Shown piece by piece: positions 11,309-20,174 of a stretch of DNA of 46,824 nt (position 1 is its first letter; each line of letters starts with the position of its first letter). Both the position numbers and the translations under genes were made by a program. This DNA comes from Acidobacteria bacterium RIFCSPLOWO2_02_FULL_67_21 (GTDB lineage: Bacteria; Acidobacteriota; Vicinamibacteria; Vicinamibacterales; UBA2999). Under the pieces are notes generated by a model. It was not told the DNA's origin and ran no database searches. It saw only the letters and a program-made list of their open reading frames with translations. The stretch spans positions 37,386 through 84,209 of the forward strand of contig MEKU01000036.1 of assembly GCA_001767195.1 (NCBI GenBank), in the 5' to 3' direction.

Positions 11309-12511
11309 TCACTCAGGCTCAGGGATAAGCCCCACCCAGCGCGCCCACTGCCCGGTCACCTGCATGCCGTGTTCGAGGGTGAACGCCGGCGCGTACCCCA
11401 GCAGGGTGCGGGCCTTATCCGTCCGCGCCCTGGCGCGACGGGCCACATAGTCGATAACCCACGGGCGCAGGGGAACAGGCGGCGATTCGCGGCCGTGCGA
11501 GACCTCGAGATCCCGGTCTTGACGTAGACGGAGCTGCAGGGATTTCGGGAGTGTCCATCTGGCCAGCCGGCGCAGGAGCCGGCCTTCCCGGGTCGCGAGC
11601 AGCTGCCGCCTGAGGGCGCGATCCTCACGGAGCGCCTGCCACAGAACCGGTGCAAGCCAGGCTCGGCGTCGAGACCGCCGCCACAGGGCGTGCGCCTCGG
11701 CGCGCGAAAGTGACACCGTTCTGCACGTCCCAAGCAGTCGCTCGAACGATTCGAAAAAATCACGCCACGTCGGGTATTCAGGGCCTGACAGAAGGAAACG
11801 TTCCCCAGCCACATCACGGCGCTGTGCCGCCAGTAACAGCCCCGATACGAGGTCGTCTATGTAGACGGCGTTGCAGATCCCACGGCCGCCATCGACCAGA
11901 ACCACGCCACCGTTCGTCAGCTCTTCGATGATGTCGACGCCATACACCCCTGCACCAGGACCATAGACCACCCCGGGCTGGACGACGACCACCGGCACTG
12001 CCCAACGCGCGCCCAGTTCCACCGCGAGACGCTCGCCATCCAGCTTTCCGTCGGTATATGGATCCCCTCGAGGCGCCGGTCGTGTCGTCTCGTCAAAATC
12101 TCCGTCAAATGGCCGATCGTATACGGCCATCGTGCTGACATGGACAACCATGGCGGATGCACGACGAGCCGCCTCGATCACCGAGCGCACGGCATCGACA
12201 TCGACCGTTCGCCGTTTGGCAGCGTTGGGCCCCGTGCCTTTGGCGCAATTGAAGATATGCGAACAACCGCGGGCCGCCGCCATGACTGCCGGTGGGTTGG
12301 CGATGTCCCCGATCCTGATGTCGACCGGAAACCGGGCAACGGAGGCCGCGCTCATCGGCGCACGGACCAGTGCGCGGACGCGCGCTCCACATTCGACCAC
12401 GAGTCTTTCGGTCAACCGGCCCCCGATGAAGCCGCCGGCGCCGATGACCAGCACGGACGCCCCGGCAAGTTCACCCGGCATGGCTGCGACTGGCCGTTGC
12501 AGGGACTCCAT
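11309..12511 (-). CDS. NAD(P)-dependent epimerase/dehydratase (extended SDR)
   Basis: 400 residues. A Rossmann GAGGFIG motif lies at about 24-30. A catalytic YxxxK is present as YTDGK, with an upstream HVSTMAVY strand. This fits the NAD-dependent epimerase/dehydratase branch of extended SDRs, acting on a nucleotide- or lipid-linked sugar. The ~120-residue C-terminal extension rich in Arg (about 280-370) is longer than usual. ATG at 12511 is preceded by GAGG and overlaps the previous gene by 41 bases; ATG at 12481 is an alternative. Its partner upstream is a Gfo/Idh/MocA oxidoreductase, so the two may modify the same sugar. Confidence 0.85.
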   Translation of the reverse strand: MESLQRPVAAMPGELAGASVLVIGAGGFIGGRLTERLVVECGARVRALVRAPMSAASVARFPVDIRIGDIANPPAVMAAARGCSHIFNCAKGTGPNAAKRRTVDVDAVRSVIEAARRASAMVVHVSTMAVYDRPFDGDFDETTRPAPRGDPYTDGKLDGERLAVELGARWAVPVVVVQPGVVYGPGAGVYGVDIIEELTNGGVVLVDGGRGICNAVYIDDLVSGLLLAAQRRDVAGERFLLSGPEYPTWRDFFESFERLLGTCRTVSLSRAEAHALWRRSRRRAWLAPVLWQALREDRALRRQLLATREGRLLRRLARWTLPKSLQLRLRQDRDLEVSHGRESPPVPLRPWVIDYVARRARARTDKARTLLGYAPAFTLEHGMQVTGQWARWVGLIPEPE

Positions 12512-13517
12512 ACGCCTCAGGAAAATCCCATGGCTGCCTGAGGGAACGTCTCAGTCGGTAGCAGGCCTGAACGAGCTCAACCGCGCGCCGGCCTTCCGTG
12601 GCTCCGACCAGTGGCTTACGCTGTTCGTGAATCGCGTCGATGAAGTCAGACAACTGCCGCCTGAAGACCGTCTGCATCGGCGCGCGAGTGAATGCGGCGT
12701 CCGGCACGAAGCCTGCGAGTCGGCACCCGCCCGAGGGCAGCGTCAAGTGAACGATGGCCGGCTCGTAGAGGCCCAACTCGATCGTGCCTCGTTCGCAGCG
12801 CACGACGAAGGTGTCGCGGAGCGTCCGCCGGCGGCTCAACTCCAGGTGAACCGGCGCGCCGTTGGACAGAACACAATCACACGAGCAGTCGGCTTCCACC
12901 CCGCCAGCGGCGTCGTCGCTGTAGCGAACCGGATGGAGATCGCCGAACCACCAGGACATCAGATCGAGCAGATGGATGCCGAATGAGAGCAGCACGCCGC
13001 CTCCGGCTGCAGGCATCAGTGCCCGTGGACTGCAGGCGGGCCATCGAGTTCCCGCCGTCTGCCGAACGTCGACGGCTCGGACGGGGCCGAGCGCGCCCGC
13101 CGCAAACAGGTGGCGCGCAAACGTGGCGATTGGAAAATGCCTGAAGTCGTGACCCACGGCCAGCACCGTACCTGTAGATGACGCGGCGGCCATCATTCGA
13201 TCACACTCCACGACGTCTACCGCCATGGGTTTTTCGACCAGGACATGAACTCCGGCCCTCAACAACTCGGCGGCCACGTCGGCATGATCCTCGTTGGGAA
13301 CCGCAACGATCGCCGCATCGACGTTGCCGGGAAGATCACGGTGACTCGAGCACGCCAGCGCTGCGCCCACACGGCGCGCGGTCATTTGGGCCCGAGCCAG
13401 CTCTGAATCGACACACGCGGCGACGTGGACCGCAGTCGACGCCATGAGCGCGGGCAGATGATAGCGCTCTATCACAGCACCACATCCAACGACGCCGATT
13501 CGTGTAATTCGCTTCAA
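12471..13517 (-). CDS. Gfo/Idh/MocA family oxidoreductase
   Basis: 348 residues. An N-terminal NAD(P)-binding GVVGCGAVIERYH motif (8-20) is followed by the family hallmark EKP (95-97, in VLVEKPMAV). The C-terminal alpha/beta domain (about 125-330) contains GGGVLLSFGIHLLDL. Members oxidise or reduce sugars and nucleotide sugars, often making 3-keto intermediates. TTG at 13517 is taken as start because the preceding gene ends in the same TTGA (4-nt overlap) and the Rossmann motif begins at once; the frame stays open upstream but there it lies over the other gene. It forms an operon with the SDR that follows. Confidence 0.88.
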   Translation of the reverse strand: MKRITRIGVVGCGAVIERYHLPALMASTAVHVAACVDSELARAQMTARRVGAALACSSHRDLPGNVDAAIVAVPNEDHADVAAELLRAGVHVLVEKPMAVDVVECDRMMAAASSTGTVLAVGHDFRHFPIATFARHLFAAGALGPVRAVDVRQTAGTRWPACSPRALMPAAGGGVLLSFGIHLLDLMSWWFGDLHPVRYSDDAAGGVEADCSCDCVLSNGAPVHLELSRRRTLRDTFVVRCERGTIELGLYEPAIVHLTLPSGGCRLAGFVPDAAFTRAPMQTVFRRQLSDFIDAIHEQRKPLVGATEGRRAVELVQACYRLRRSLRQPWDFPEAYGVPATASRSHAG

Positions 13518-14143
13518 TGCCCCGGGTTGTCCGGCACGGCATCCTGTGAGCCCGCGCGATCTTGTGCGAGCGCGAGGTATTCGGATGCCAGTTCCCGGAG
13601 ATCGGCGAGCACGCGATCCGACCGCGCTCCCGCATCCGCATAATCGAGGAGATTCAGAACGACGTGAAAGGCGCCGGCGGCCTCTTGCCACGCACCAGCT
13701 CGAAAGAACGTTTTTCCCTGTGCATAGTGCTGTTGCACAATCACGCGCAGCCGGGGCAGCCAAACGGCCAGCACCATCGCGCGGAACCGGGGAGGGACAG
13801 CGCCCAGCGCGGTCGGGGCCGTCGGATCGATCGCGATCATTGCTGCAATCTCTTGCTGCGCCTCGGAATCGCGACGCAAGGCCAGCAGCGAGAGTGCCCT
13901 GCATTGATAGACCGCCACACGCACCGACGGATCACTGCTCTCGGCACCCTCGAGCATCGCCAATGCCTCTTCGAAGGCGGCCGAGGCGTACAACTCACGG
14001 CCCCTCTGTAGTCGATCGCGCGCCGACGCTTGTGCCGACAATGACGCCGTCATGACCAGCAGGACCGCAAGACGCGCGATTGTGCGAAGCACTGTTGCAC
14101 TGGCGTTACTGACGATCCGGTTGGCCGAAATCCACCGTGACAT
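13514..14143 (-). CDS. Exported TPR-like protein of unknown function
   Basis: About 209 residues. A long basic N-region and hydrophobic stretch (about 18-38, ending SLSAQASA) look like a signal peptide. The mature part is Ala/Leu-rich and helical, with TPR-like pairs (LQRGRELYASAAFEEALAML, then GKTFFRAGAWQEAAGAF), and a conserved-looking block PPRFRAMVLAVWLPRLR between them. It is probably a periplasmic scaffold. ATG at 14143 has GGGGA nine bases before it but overlaps the PEGA gene by 38 bases; GTG at 14092 would avoid overlap and keep a shorter signal peptide. The PEGA partner upstream suggests that both serve one envelope-associated complex. Confidence 0.75.
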   Translation of the reverse strand: MSRWISANRIVSNASATVLRTIARLAVLLVMTASLSAQASARDRLQRGRELYASAAFEEALAMLEGAESSDPSVRVAVYQCRALSLLALRRDSEAQQEIAAMIAIDPTAPTALGAVPPRFRAMVLAVWLPRLRVIVQQHYAQGKTFFRAGAWQEAAGAFHVVLNLLDYADAGARSDRVLADLRELASEYLALAQDRAGSQDAVPDNPGH

Positions 14144-14933
14144 GCGCGACTGTCCCCGCTTGAATTGACGCGACGATGGTACGTTCACCTAACTCCGGGT
14201 GGGAAAACCTCACATGGTGTCTTCCATCTCTCAACCGAACATTCCCGAGAGGAGTCTGACCAACGAAGACCCCGTCCACCCACACGTCAGCCCAGGGGCT
14301 GGCGTTCACGTTCAAACTCGCCGAACGCGCGGGTGGAATCTGCTTCCGTTGCTCGACGCCTGCTGGCGTCAGGCTGCGCGATCCGCCGTCCACCGGTGCG
14401 CGCTCCGGTGCTTCGTCGGTCACCGACGTCGACTTGCGCGATGGATTCATCATGAGTGTGGTCTCTCTCGCTCCAGACGGCGTCGGTGCGGCAACTGCGG
14501 TTTCTCCTGGCGTATCCGGCCATACGGCCAAGCGCCGTACTTCGGCAATCAGTCCGTCGCCCAAGCGATCCATCGACCGTCGCAGCGGCGACGGTACCAA
14601 GGACGAAGGCGCGATGGACACGGCGAAGGCCGAGGCAGCCGCCTCGCCCCATTGGTAGGTCGCCGCCGAGCCACACAGAGCCGACAACGCGCACAAACCG
14701 GCCACCGCGGCCGCACGGGGTCGTGGTCGCGAGGCTCGCGACCACGCGGGCTGCTCTTCGGACGACGATTCGATCGCCGAATCAGAACGGGAGCTCGCCG
14801 AGGCCAACGTGGCCGGCTCCGACGCGCCGGCGAGAGGGGCGACGTCGTCTACCGCGATGATGCGGCTGCCCGTCAGGTCGAGCGTGTCGAGGCCAATCGG
14901 TGAACGCGCCGACCATTCGAAATCCGCTGTCAT
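14106..14933 (-). CDS. Single-pass membrane protein with C-terminal PEGA domain
   Basis: About 275 residues. An acidic/Ser-rich N-terminal part (1-70) is followed by a membrane helix (about 73-93) and a low-complexity linker. A PEGA domain (about 205-268) shows VWVDGVFVGQTPLG and the closing VTVDF strand. The layout implies a cytoplasmic N-terminus and a periplasmic PEGA domain. PEGA domains are found in surface and envelope proteins, but their ligands are mostly unknown. The start is uncertain: ATG 14933 leaves 250 bases for divergent promoters; an ATG at 15149 would add 72 residues with less coding-like codon use. It is the first gene of the leftward PEGA-TPR-Gfo-SDR operon. Confidence 0.75.
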   Translation of the reverse strand: MTADFEWSARSPIGLDTLDLTGSRIIAVDDVAPLAGASEPATLASASSRSDSAIESSSEEQPAWSRASRPRPRAAAVAGLCALSALCGSAATYQWGEAAASAFAVSIAPSSLVPSPLRRSMDRLGDGLIAEVRRLAVWPDTPGETAVAAPTPSGARETTLMMNPSRKSTSVTDEAPERAPVDGGSRSLTPAGVEQRKQIPPARSASLNVNASPWADVWVDGVFVGQTPLGNVRLRDGRHHVRFSHPELGERTIVASIQAGTVAHVTVDFGQPDRQ

Positions 14934-15183
14934 TGAACGTACCGGCCCTGCCTCGGCGCAGGCCGCGGTCGCACTTGCAAGTTCCTGTCCGCACCAACCT
15001 GCGGGAAGGTCTGCGCCAACACCGTGGAGCCACGCCAAATGCCACGATAAAGTCTGCTCCGTGCCAAACTTTTGTTTGAGGACGCGCCGAATTCTTCTGA
15101 CCGACGGATGTGCCGCCGCCTGCTCGTCGCGATTCGCGGCGGCATGCATTTTGGAAACACGTCGGATTCTGGTGCGTCCCTTA
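14934..15183. promoter_or_regulatory. Divergent promoter region of the exporter and PEGA operons
   Basis: If the chosen starts are right, these 250 bases separate two divergent operons and must carry both promoters. The centre (15045-15085) is more AT-rich than its surroundings and contains GATAAAG and CTTTTGTTTG tracts. I could not identify a convincing -35/-10 or -24/-12 pair. If the PEGA gene starts at 15149 instead, most of this is coding. Confidence 0.4.
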
Positions 15184-16026
15184 GTGTCTCCGGCCAACAT
15201 CGCCGCACTGCCCGTGACGCGCATCCGGCCGCCGAGCGGGTGGACCTCCCTGAACCACCGCGAGCTCTGGAACTACCGTGAGCTGCTGTACTTTCTGGTG
15301 TGGCGTGACATCAAGGTGCGCTACCGCCAAACGGCACTCGGCGCCACGTGGGCGATCGTGCAGCCGTTTCTCACGATGGCGGTGTTCAGCGTGTTTTTTG
15401 GCGCGCTGGTCGGCGTTCCGTCGGATGGAGTCCCCTATCCGGTGTTCGCGTACGTGGCGCTGGTGCCGTGGATGTACTTCGCGGCCGCACTGACGCAGGC
15501 GTCGACCAGCCTCGTGGACCACAGTCGCCTCGTCACGAAGGTATATTTCCCGCGTGTCCTAGTTCCTGCCGCGGCGGTGGCCGCCGGCCTTGTCGATCTG
15601 GCGATCGCCTTCCTTGTGCTGGCGGGGATGCTGCTCTATTACGGCATCGTTCCGACGGCGGCGGTGCTTACGCTGCCGTTCCTCGTCATCTTGACGTCTG
15701 CGGCGGCGCTGGGCGCCAGCCTCTGGCTGGCAGCCTTGAACGCGCGATATCGTGACGTGCGCCACCTCATGCCTTTTCTCATTCAGTTGTGGTTGTTCCT
15801 GACTCCTGTGGCGTACCCAAGCAGCGTGGTGCCTGACCGGTGGCGGCCCGTCTACGCCATGAATCCCATGGCAGGCATCATCGAGGGGTTCCGGTGGGCG
15901 CTCGTTGGCTCAGGGGAACGGCCGGGGGTACCGCTGGCAGTGTCAGTGGCAGTCATCCTTACCGTTCTGGTTGGCGGCCTCTTTTACTTTCGCCGCACGG
16001 AACGGTCGTTTGTCGACGTGCTGTAG
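15184..16026 (+). CDS. ABC-2 polysaccharide exporter permease (Wzm-like)
   Basis: 280 residues from GTG 15184, with six predicted membrane helices. It has the N-terminal amphipathic signature of O-antigen/teichoic-acid ABC permeases (RELLYFLVWRDIKVRYRQT) and the C-terminal VAYPSSVVPDRWRPVYAMNPM segment. It moves a lipid-linked glycan across the inner membrane together with the ATPase encoded two bases downstream. In-frame GTG 15172 and TTG 15151 are alternative starts; the frame is open for 370 bases upstream but that part is not like the family. It heads a plus-strand operon with the ATPase and two glycosyltransferases. Confidence 0.92.
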   Translation: MSPANIAALPVTRIRPPSGWTSLNHRELWNYRELLYFLVWRDIKVRYRQTALGATWAIVQPFLTMAVFSVFFGALVGVPSDGVPYPVFAYVALVPWMYFAAALTQASTSLVDHSRLVTKVYFPRVLVPAAAVAAGLVDLAIAFLVLAGMLLYYGIVPTAAVLTLPFLVILTSAAALGASLWLAALNARYRDVRHLMPFLIQLWLFLTPVAYPSSVVPDRWRPVYAMNPMAGIIEGFRWALVGSGERPGVPLAVSVAVILTVLVGGLFYFRRTERSFVDVL

Positions 16027-16028
16027 GC

Positions 16029-17288
16029 ATGAAGGCTGTGATCGCCGTCGGGGATCTCGGAAAGCGGTACCGGGTCGGCCAGCGCCGGCGACACGTGACT
16101 CTGCGCGACGCCATGGTCGCGGCAGCCAGCGCGCCGCTCGAACGGCTGCGGGGTGCCCGCCGCCAGGCGCCATGGATCTGGGCTCTCCGCCACGCATCGT
16201 TCGAAGTCATGCAGGGTGAAGTGCTCGGCCTCATCGGTCGCAACGGTGCAGGCAAGAGCACCCTGCTCAAGATCCTCTCGCGGGTCGTGGAACCCACCGA
16301 AGGGCGCGCTGACATTCGCGGGCGGATCGCTTCTCTCCTTGAGGTCGGCACCGGATTCCATCCAGAACTGACCGGCCGGGAAAACATCTATCTCAACGGC
16401 GCGATCCTCGGCATGCGGAAGGCGGAAATCGACCGGACGTTCGACGAGATTCTTGCTTTTGCCGAGACGGAACGGTTCGTCGACACCCCGGTGAAGCATT
16501 ATTCGAGCGGCATGTACACGCGTCTCGCGTTTGCTGTCGCCGCGCATCTTGAGCCCGACATCCTGATCGTCGATGAAGTCCTGGCCGTCGGGGATGGCGC
16601 GTTTCAGCGTAAGTGCCTGGGGCGCATGCATCACGTGGCACGCGACGGTCGCACCGTCCTGTTTGTCAGCCACAACATGGATGCAGTGCGCCGCCTGTGC
16701 AGTCGCGTAATGCTCCTAAGAGACGGCCAGCTCGTTGCCGACGGAGAGCCGGGCACGGTGATCGCGCGCTATCTCGCGCAAGAGAGCACGCAGTCGCCGC
16801 CGGATGAATGGATTCCTCTCGCTGCCACGTCTCGGCGAGGGACGGGAGAAGCGCGCTTTGTGGCGGCGCGATACAGCAGTCTCGAGACCGGGTTTGCCGG
16901 CTACGCCCATTCGGATGGTCCCCTGACGTTCTTCGTGACCATCGAGTCGGATATCGCCAGAACCGTCGATTCCATGGCGGTGAAGCTGTCGTCACCGAGC
17001 GGCGTCACGCTGATCAATGCAGAGATGATGGCCCTTGGCCAGACACTGGGGTTGAAACCGGGGACCAACCGGGCACGGATCGCGATCAGACAGGTGCATC
17101 TCACCCCGGGGACCTATGACGTCGGACTGTGGCTTGGCGATTCACACGGTCGGACGTTCGATCACCTCGATCCAGCTTTCAGCATCGACGTCGTCGACGA
17201 TCCGCTTCCGCGGTTCGGTGTCACGCCCAAAGGCAACGGTTTCGTGCCGTGTTGTTTTCAGGTCTTCCAGGACGATGGTGTCGCATGA
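16029..17288 (+). CDS. ABC polysaccharide exporter ATPase with Wzt-type C-terminal domain
   Basis: 419 residues. The ATPase domain (1-255) has Walker A GRNGAGKS (70-77), the signature YSSGMYTRL and Walker B ILIVDE (178-183). This Ser-Ser-Gly signature is typical of O-antigen exporters. The C-terminal ~160 residues (about 258-419) form a beta-rich domain like Wzt_C, which in known systems binds the finished chain terminus and confers substrate specificity. The terminal group recognised here is unknown. ATG is two bases after the permease stop, and its TGA overlaps the ATG of the next gene (ATGA), so all four plus-strand genes are probably translationally linked. Confidence 0.93.
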   Translation: MKAVIAVGDLGKRYRVGQRRRHVTLRDAMVAAASAPLERLRGARRQAPWIWALRHASFEVMQGEVLGLIGRNGAGKSTLLKILSRVVEPTEGRADIRGRIASLLEVGTGFHPELTGRENIYLNGAILGMRKAEIDRTFDEILAFAETERFVDTPVKHYSSGMYTRLAFAVAAHLEPDILIVDEVLAVGDGAFQRKCLGRMHHVARDGRTVLFVSHNMDAVRRLCSRVMLLRDGQLVADGEPGTVIARYLAQESTQSPPDEWIPLAATSRRGTGEARFVAARYSSLETGFAGYAHSDGPLTFFVTIESDIARTVDSMAVKLSSPSGVTLINAEMMALGQTLGLKPGTNRARIAIRQVHLTPGTYDVGLWLGDSHGRTFDHLDPAFSIDVVDDPLPRFGVTPKGNGFVPCCFQVFQDDGVA

Positions 17289-18184
17289 TCGAGAGCGTTG
17301 AAGGCCTCGTTTCGATCCTGACGCCATTTCTCAATGCCGAACGCTTTCTCGCCGACACCATCGAGACCGTTCTCGGTCAGACGTATGGCCACTGGGAGCT
17401 CCTGCTCATAAACGATGGATCATCCGATGCGAGCCCTAACATCGCCAGTCGATACATGCAAGCCCATCCACACCGCATTCGGCTCCTCACTCATGTGGGC
17501 GGCCGCACGCATGGCGTCAGCACGACACGCAATCTCGGCCTCGCGACGGCACGTGGTGAGTTCGTCGCGATGCTCGACGCCGACGACATTTGGTTGCCCG
17601 AACACCTGGCGGAGCAGGTGCCATTACTTCGCACCGAGCGGCGTGCCGGCGCGCTCTACGGACGGACCCTGCACTGGCACAGCTGGAGCGCCAACGCTCA
17701 AGACCGTGGGCGCGATTACGTGCCGCGCCTCGGCGTCCCGTCGGGTCGCCTGATTGACGGACGGCAGCTCCTTTCCCACACCGTTCCAGGGAAAGCGATG
17801 GTGCCGAGCCCCTGCAGCGTTCTTGTTCGGCGATCGGCCGCGCTCGCGGTTGGCGGATTTGAAGACGCGTTCACGAGTGTCTATACGGATCAGGTCTTCT
17901 ACGGGAAGCTCTTCCTTCGATTCGCGGCTCTACCGATCGACCGGTGCTCGGCAAGCTATCGTCAGCATGACGACTCGTGCGTCCACATGATGAAGCGGAC
18001 GCGCCGCGGCCGAACGGCTCGACTTGCGTATCTATCATGGCTCGATGGCTATGTGGGACGGAACGCGCCTAACGCCGCCGTACTTCGCCGGACGATCCGC
18101 CGTGAATTGTGGCGATGCCGCCATCCGGTCGGCGATTACCTTCTCGACTTGAAGGAGTTCGCGCGTCGGCGGGTGTTGCGATAG
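17285..18184 (+). CDS. GT2 family glycosyltransferase
   Basis: 299 residues. A GT-A fold starts at SILTPFLNAERFLADTI, with the nucleotide-binding LINDGSSD (41-48) and the metal-binding DAD motif (98-100, MLDADDIW). It transfers a sugar from a nucleotide donor to a growing lipid-linked chain at the cytoplasmic face; donor and acceptor are unknown. ATG 17285 overlaps the ATPase stop by four bases. The C-terminus (about 235-299) is basic. Co-transcription with the ABC exporter suggests that it builds the glycan the exporter moves. Confidence 0.9.
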   Translation: MIESVEGLVSILTPFLNAERFLADTIETVLGQTYGHWELLLINDGSSDASPNIASRYMQAHPHRIRLLTHVGGRTHGVSTTRNLGLATARGEFVAMLDADDIWLPEHLAEQVPLLRTERRAGALYGRTLHWHSWSANAQDRGRDYVPRLGVPSGRLIDGRQLLSHTVPGKAMVPSPCSVLVRRSAALAVGGFEDAFTSVYTDQVFYGKLFLRFAALPIDRCSASYRQHDDSCVHMMKRTRRGRTARLAYLSWLDGYVGRNAPNAAVLRRTIRRELWRCRHPVGDYLLDLKEFARRRVLR

Positions 18185-18192
18185 CGGTTGTG

Positions 18193-19149
18193 ATGCCCGG
18201 CCATCCCTTTCCCCTTGTCACGCTGATCATGCCGGTGTGGATGCCTCATCACGCGTGGCTGCGGGCTGCCGTTCGCAGTGCACTTGCCCAACAACGCTGT
18301 CGTCTGGAGCTGATCGTCGTCGACGACGGGAATCCGGGGGACGTTACGGAACTGTTGCGCGACATCCGGGACACGAGAATGCGGGTCGTCCGAATCGAGC
18401 ACGCCGGCCCGAACGCAGCGCGAAATGCGGGACTTGCCGGGGCCCAGGGCGATTGGATTCGGTTTATCGACGCAGACGACATCATCGTGCCTGACAGCAC
18501 GTGCCACCTTGGCACGTTCATGAACGGCGACGGGATGGTGGCATACGGCGCCACGGCTGTCACCGATGAGGAGTTGCGCGTGCGCCGTGTGATTTCGACG
18601 ACGCTCAGCGGGCACATCGCCGCCGACTGCCTGCTGGGACGTTTTCACGTGCGGCTGCCAGCGCTATTGTTTCCACGCGCGGTGGTTGAAACCGCCGGCC
18701 CGTGGGACCCCGCGTTTCGCGTCAGTGGTGACTGGGATTTCGTCCTGCGTACCGTCGAGCACGCCAGTGTGGCTGGAGACGACCGCGTCGTCTGTTACTA
18801 CCGGCGCCACTCCGGTTCAGTCACCACAACCGCCGACATTTCGATGGGTGAGATTGCGCGGGCCCGCATCATCAACCGGTACTTCGAGCGTCATCCGCAC
18901 GAGCATGGTACGGCGCTGGAGCGTCGGGCGTGGGGTGCGCTGCATTGGGATCGCGGTATGGCGTACTGGCGCGCAGGTGCCAGGCGTCGGGCGCTCGTCC
19001 GATTGTCCCGTGCATTGCTGGTGACGCCGGCGCCGGCGGCGGGAGCGCTGGCGCGCGTCATGGGCAGGCGGCCCCCGCGCGGCGCAGAGCCTGGGCCGGC
19101 GGCCCGACGAGATCCATGCTCGCCTAAACAGGGCCCGGGCTCCGCTTGA
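18193..19149 (+). CDS. GT2 family glycosyltransferase
   Basis: 318 residues. A GT-A domain with LIMPVWMP, IVVDDGNPGD (41-50) and the DAD motif (93-95, FIDADDI). ATG at 18193 is eight bases after the previous stop; a GTG three bases earlier is possible. The last ~30 residues are Pro/Arg-rich and look like unstructured read-through. It is the last gene of the exporter operon and ends 29 bases from the convergent galE stop; no strong terminator is visible there. A 78-bp stretch of it (18592-18669) has a degenerate copy at 21139-21216, described separately. Confidence 0.9.
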   Translation: MPGHPFPLVTLIMPVWMPHHAWLRAAVRSALAQQRCRLELIVVDDGNPGDVTELLRDIRDTRMRVVRIEHAGPNAARNAGLAGAQGDWIRFIDADDIIVPDSTCHLGTFMNGDGMVAYGATAVTDEELRVRRVISTTLSGHIAADCLLGRFHVRLPALLFPRAVVETAGPWDPAFRVSGDWDFVLRTVEHASVAGDDRVVCYYRRHSGSVTTTADISMGEIARARIINRYFERHPHEHGTALERRAWGALHWDRGMAYWRAGARRRALVRLSRALLVTPAPAAGALARVMGRRPPRGAEPGPAARRDPCSPKQGPGSA

Positions 19150-19178
19150 GGTCGGCTGGCGCGAGGGTCGCTGACACA

Positions 19179-20174
19179 TCACTGCGAAGGACGAAGGTTC
19201 AACTCCCGATTTCGATGCCATCCCCAGGCAGTCTCGACGATGGTCATAATGTCAGAGCACTGGGGCTGCCATCCCAGGATGGATCGGGCCTTCGCCGGGT
19301 TCGCCACAAGAACTTCGGGATCGCCGGCGCGGCGAGGAGCGGCGGTTCGACGGACACGACGTTGCGTCGCGAGTTCAACGCATTCGACTACCTGGGAAAC
19401 TGATACTCCTATTCCCGTTCCAATATTGAACACATCACTTGGTCCGCCCTGCTCCAGGTACTGCAACGCGGAGACATGTGCCCTCGCCAGATCTGTTACA
19501 TGCACGTAGTCGCGGATCGCCGTGCCATCGTAGGTCTGATAATCGGTACCGAACACTTCCAGACCAGGACCCTGTCCGAGTGCTGCCCGAATGGCAAGCG
19601 GAATCAGATGTGTTTCCGGCGTATGCGCTTCACCAAGCTCGCCGTCGGAGTCGGCACCCGCGGCGTTGAAGTACCGTAGCGCCACGTACTGCAGCCCGTA
19701 CGCGGCGGCATTCCAGCGGAGCATGTGCTCGACGAAGAGCTTTGACACGCCGTACGGACTCACCGGACGTTGCTGATGCCCTTCGGCGAGCATGGGGCTC
19801 TCTGGGGGGCCGTAGGTGGCACATGTGGACGAAAACACGATTCGCGGCACGCCAGCTGCCCTGACAGCGTCGAGGAGACCGATGGTACCGGCCACGTTGT
19901 TGCGAAAGTATTTCTGGGGATCCCGCATCGACTCGCCGACACACGCGCTCGCGGCGAAATGAATGACGGCTCCGGCGTTCGTCTCCCGCAGGATATCGGT
20001 CAGACGCTGCGTATCAGCCACATCGCCCTCGATCAGCGGACCGTACCTGACGGCCCAGCGGTGCCCTTGGGACAGATCATCGTAGACGACGGGCGAGTAC
20101 CCGGCGCTGTCCAGCTCCTTGCACGTGTGGCTACCGATGTAGCCTGCACCTCCCGTCACCAGCACGGTCTTCAT
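19179..20174 (-). CDS. galE: UDP-glucose 4-epimerase
   Basis: 331 residues, the usual GalE length. NAD-binding TGGAGYIG (7-14), the SSTCATYG strand (115-122) and catalytic Y141-x3-K145 (PYGVSK) are all present. [14 protein letters not shown] and the late YVHVTDLA block are classic GalE signatures. It interconverts UDP-glucose and UDP-galactose in the cytoplasm and so supplies galactose for the glycan. ATG 20174 overlaps the stop of the preceding gene by four bases. It is the last gene of the twelve-gene leftward operon. Confidence 0.93.
   Translation of the reverse strand: MKTVLVTGGAGYIGSHTCKELDSAGYSPVVYDDLSQGHRWAVRYGPLIEGDVADTQRLTDILRETNAGAVIHFAASACVGESMRDPQKYFRNNVAGTIGLLDAVRAAGVPRIVFSSTCATYGPPESPMLAEGHQQRPVSPYGVSKLFVEHMLRWNAAAYGLQYVALRYFNAAGADSDGELGEAHTPETHLIPLAIRAALGQGPGLEVFGTDYQTYDGTAIRDYVHVTDLARAHVSALQYLEQGGPSDVFNIGTGIGVSVSQVVECVELATQRRVRRTAAPRRAGDPEVLVANPAKARSILGWQPQCSDIMTIVETAWGWHRNRELNLRPSQ

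Noticed and set aside
15052-15068. Possible sigma-54 site TTTGGCACGGAGCAGAC on the minus strand before the PEGA gene
   Set aside because: The -24 GG is present but the invariant -12 GC is AC at the required spacing, so it does not meet the consensus.
14809-15183. Upstream extension of the Wzm-like permease frame
   Set aside because: The extra 125 residues have no similarity to exporter permeases and overlap the divergent promoter region; a GTG start at 15184 gives the family length.
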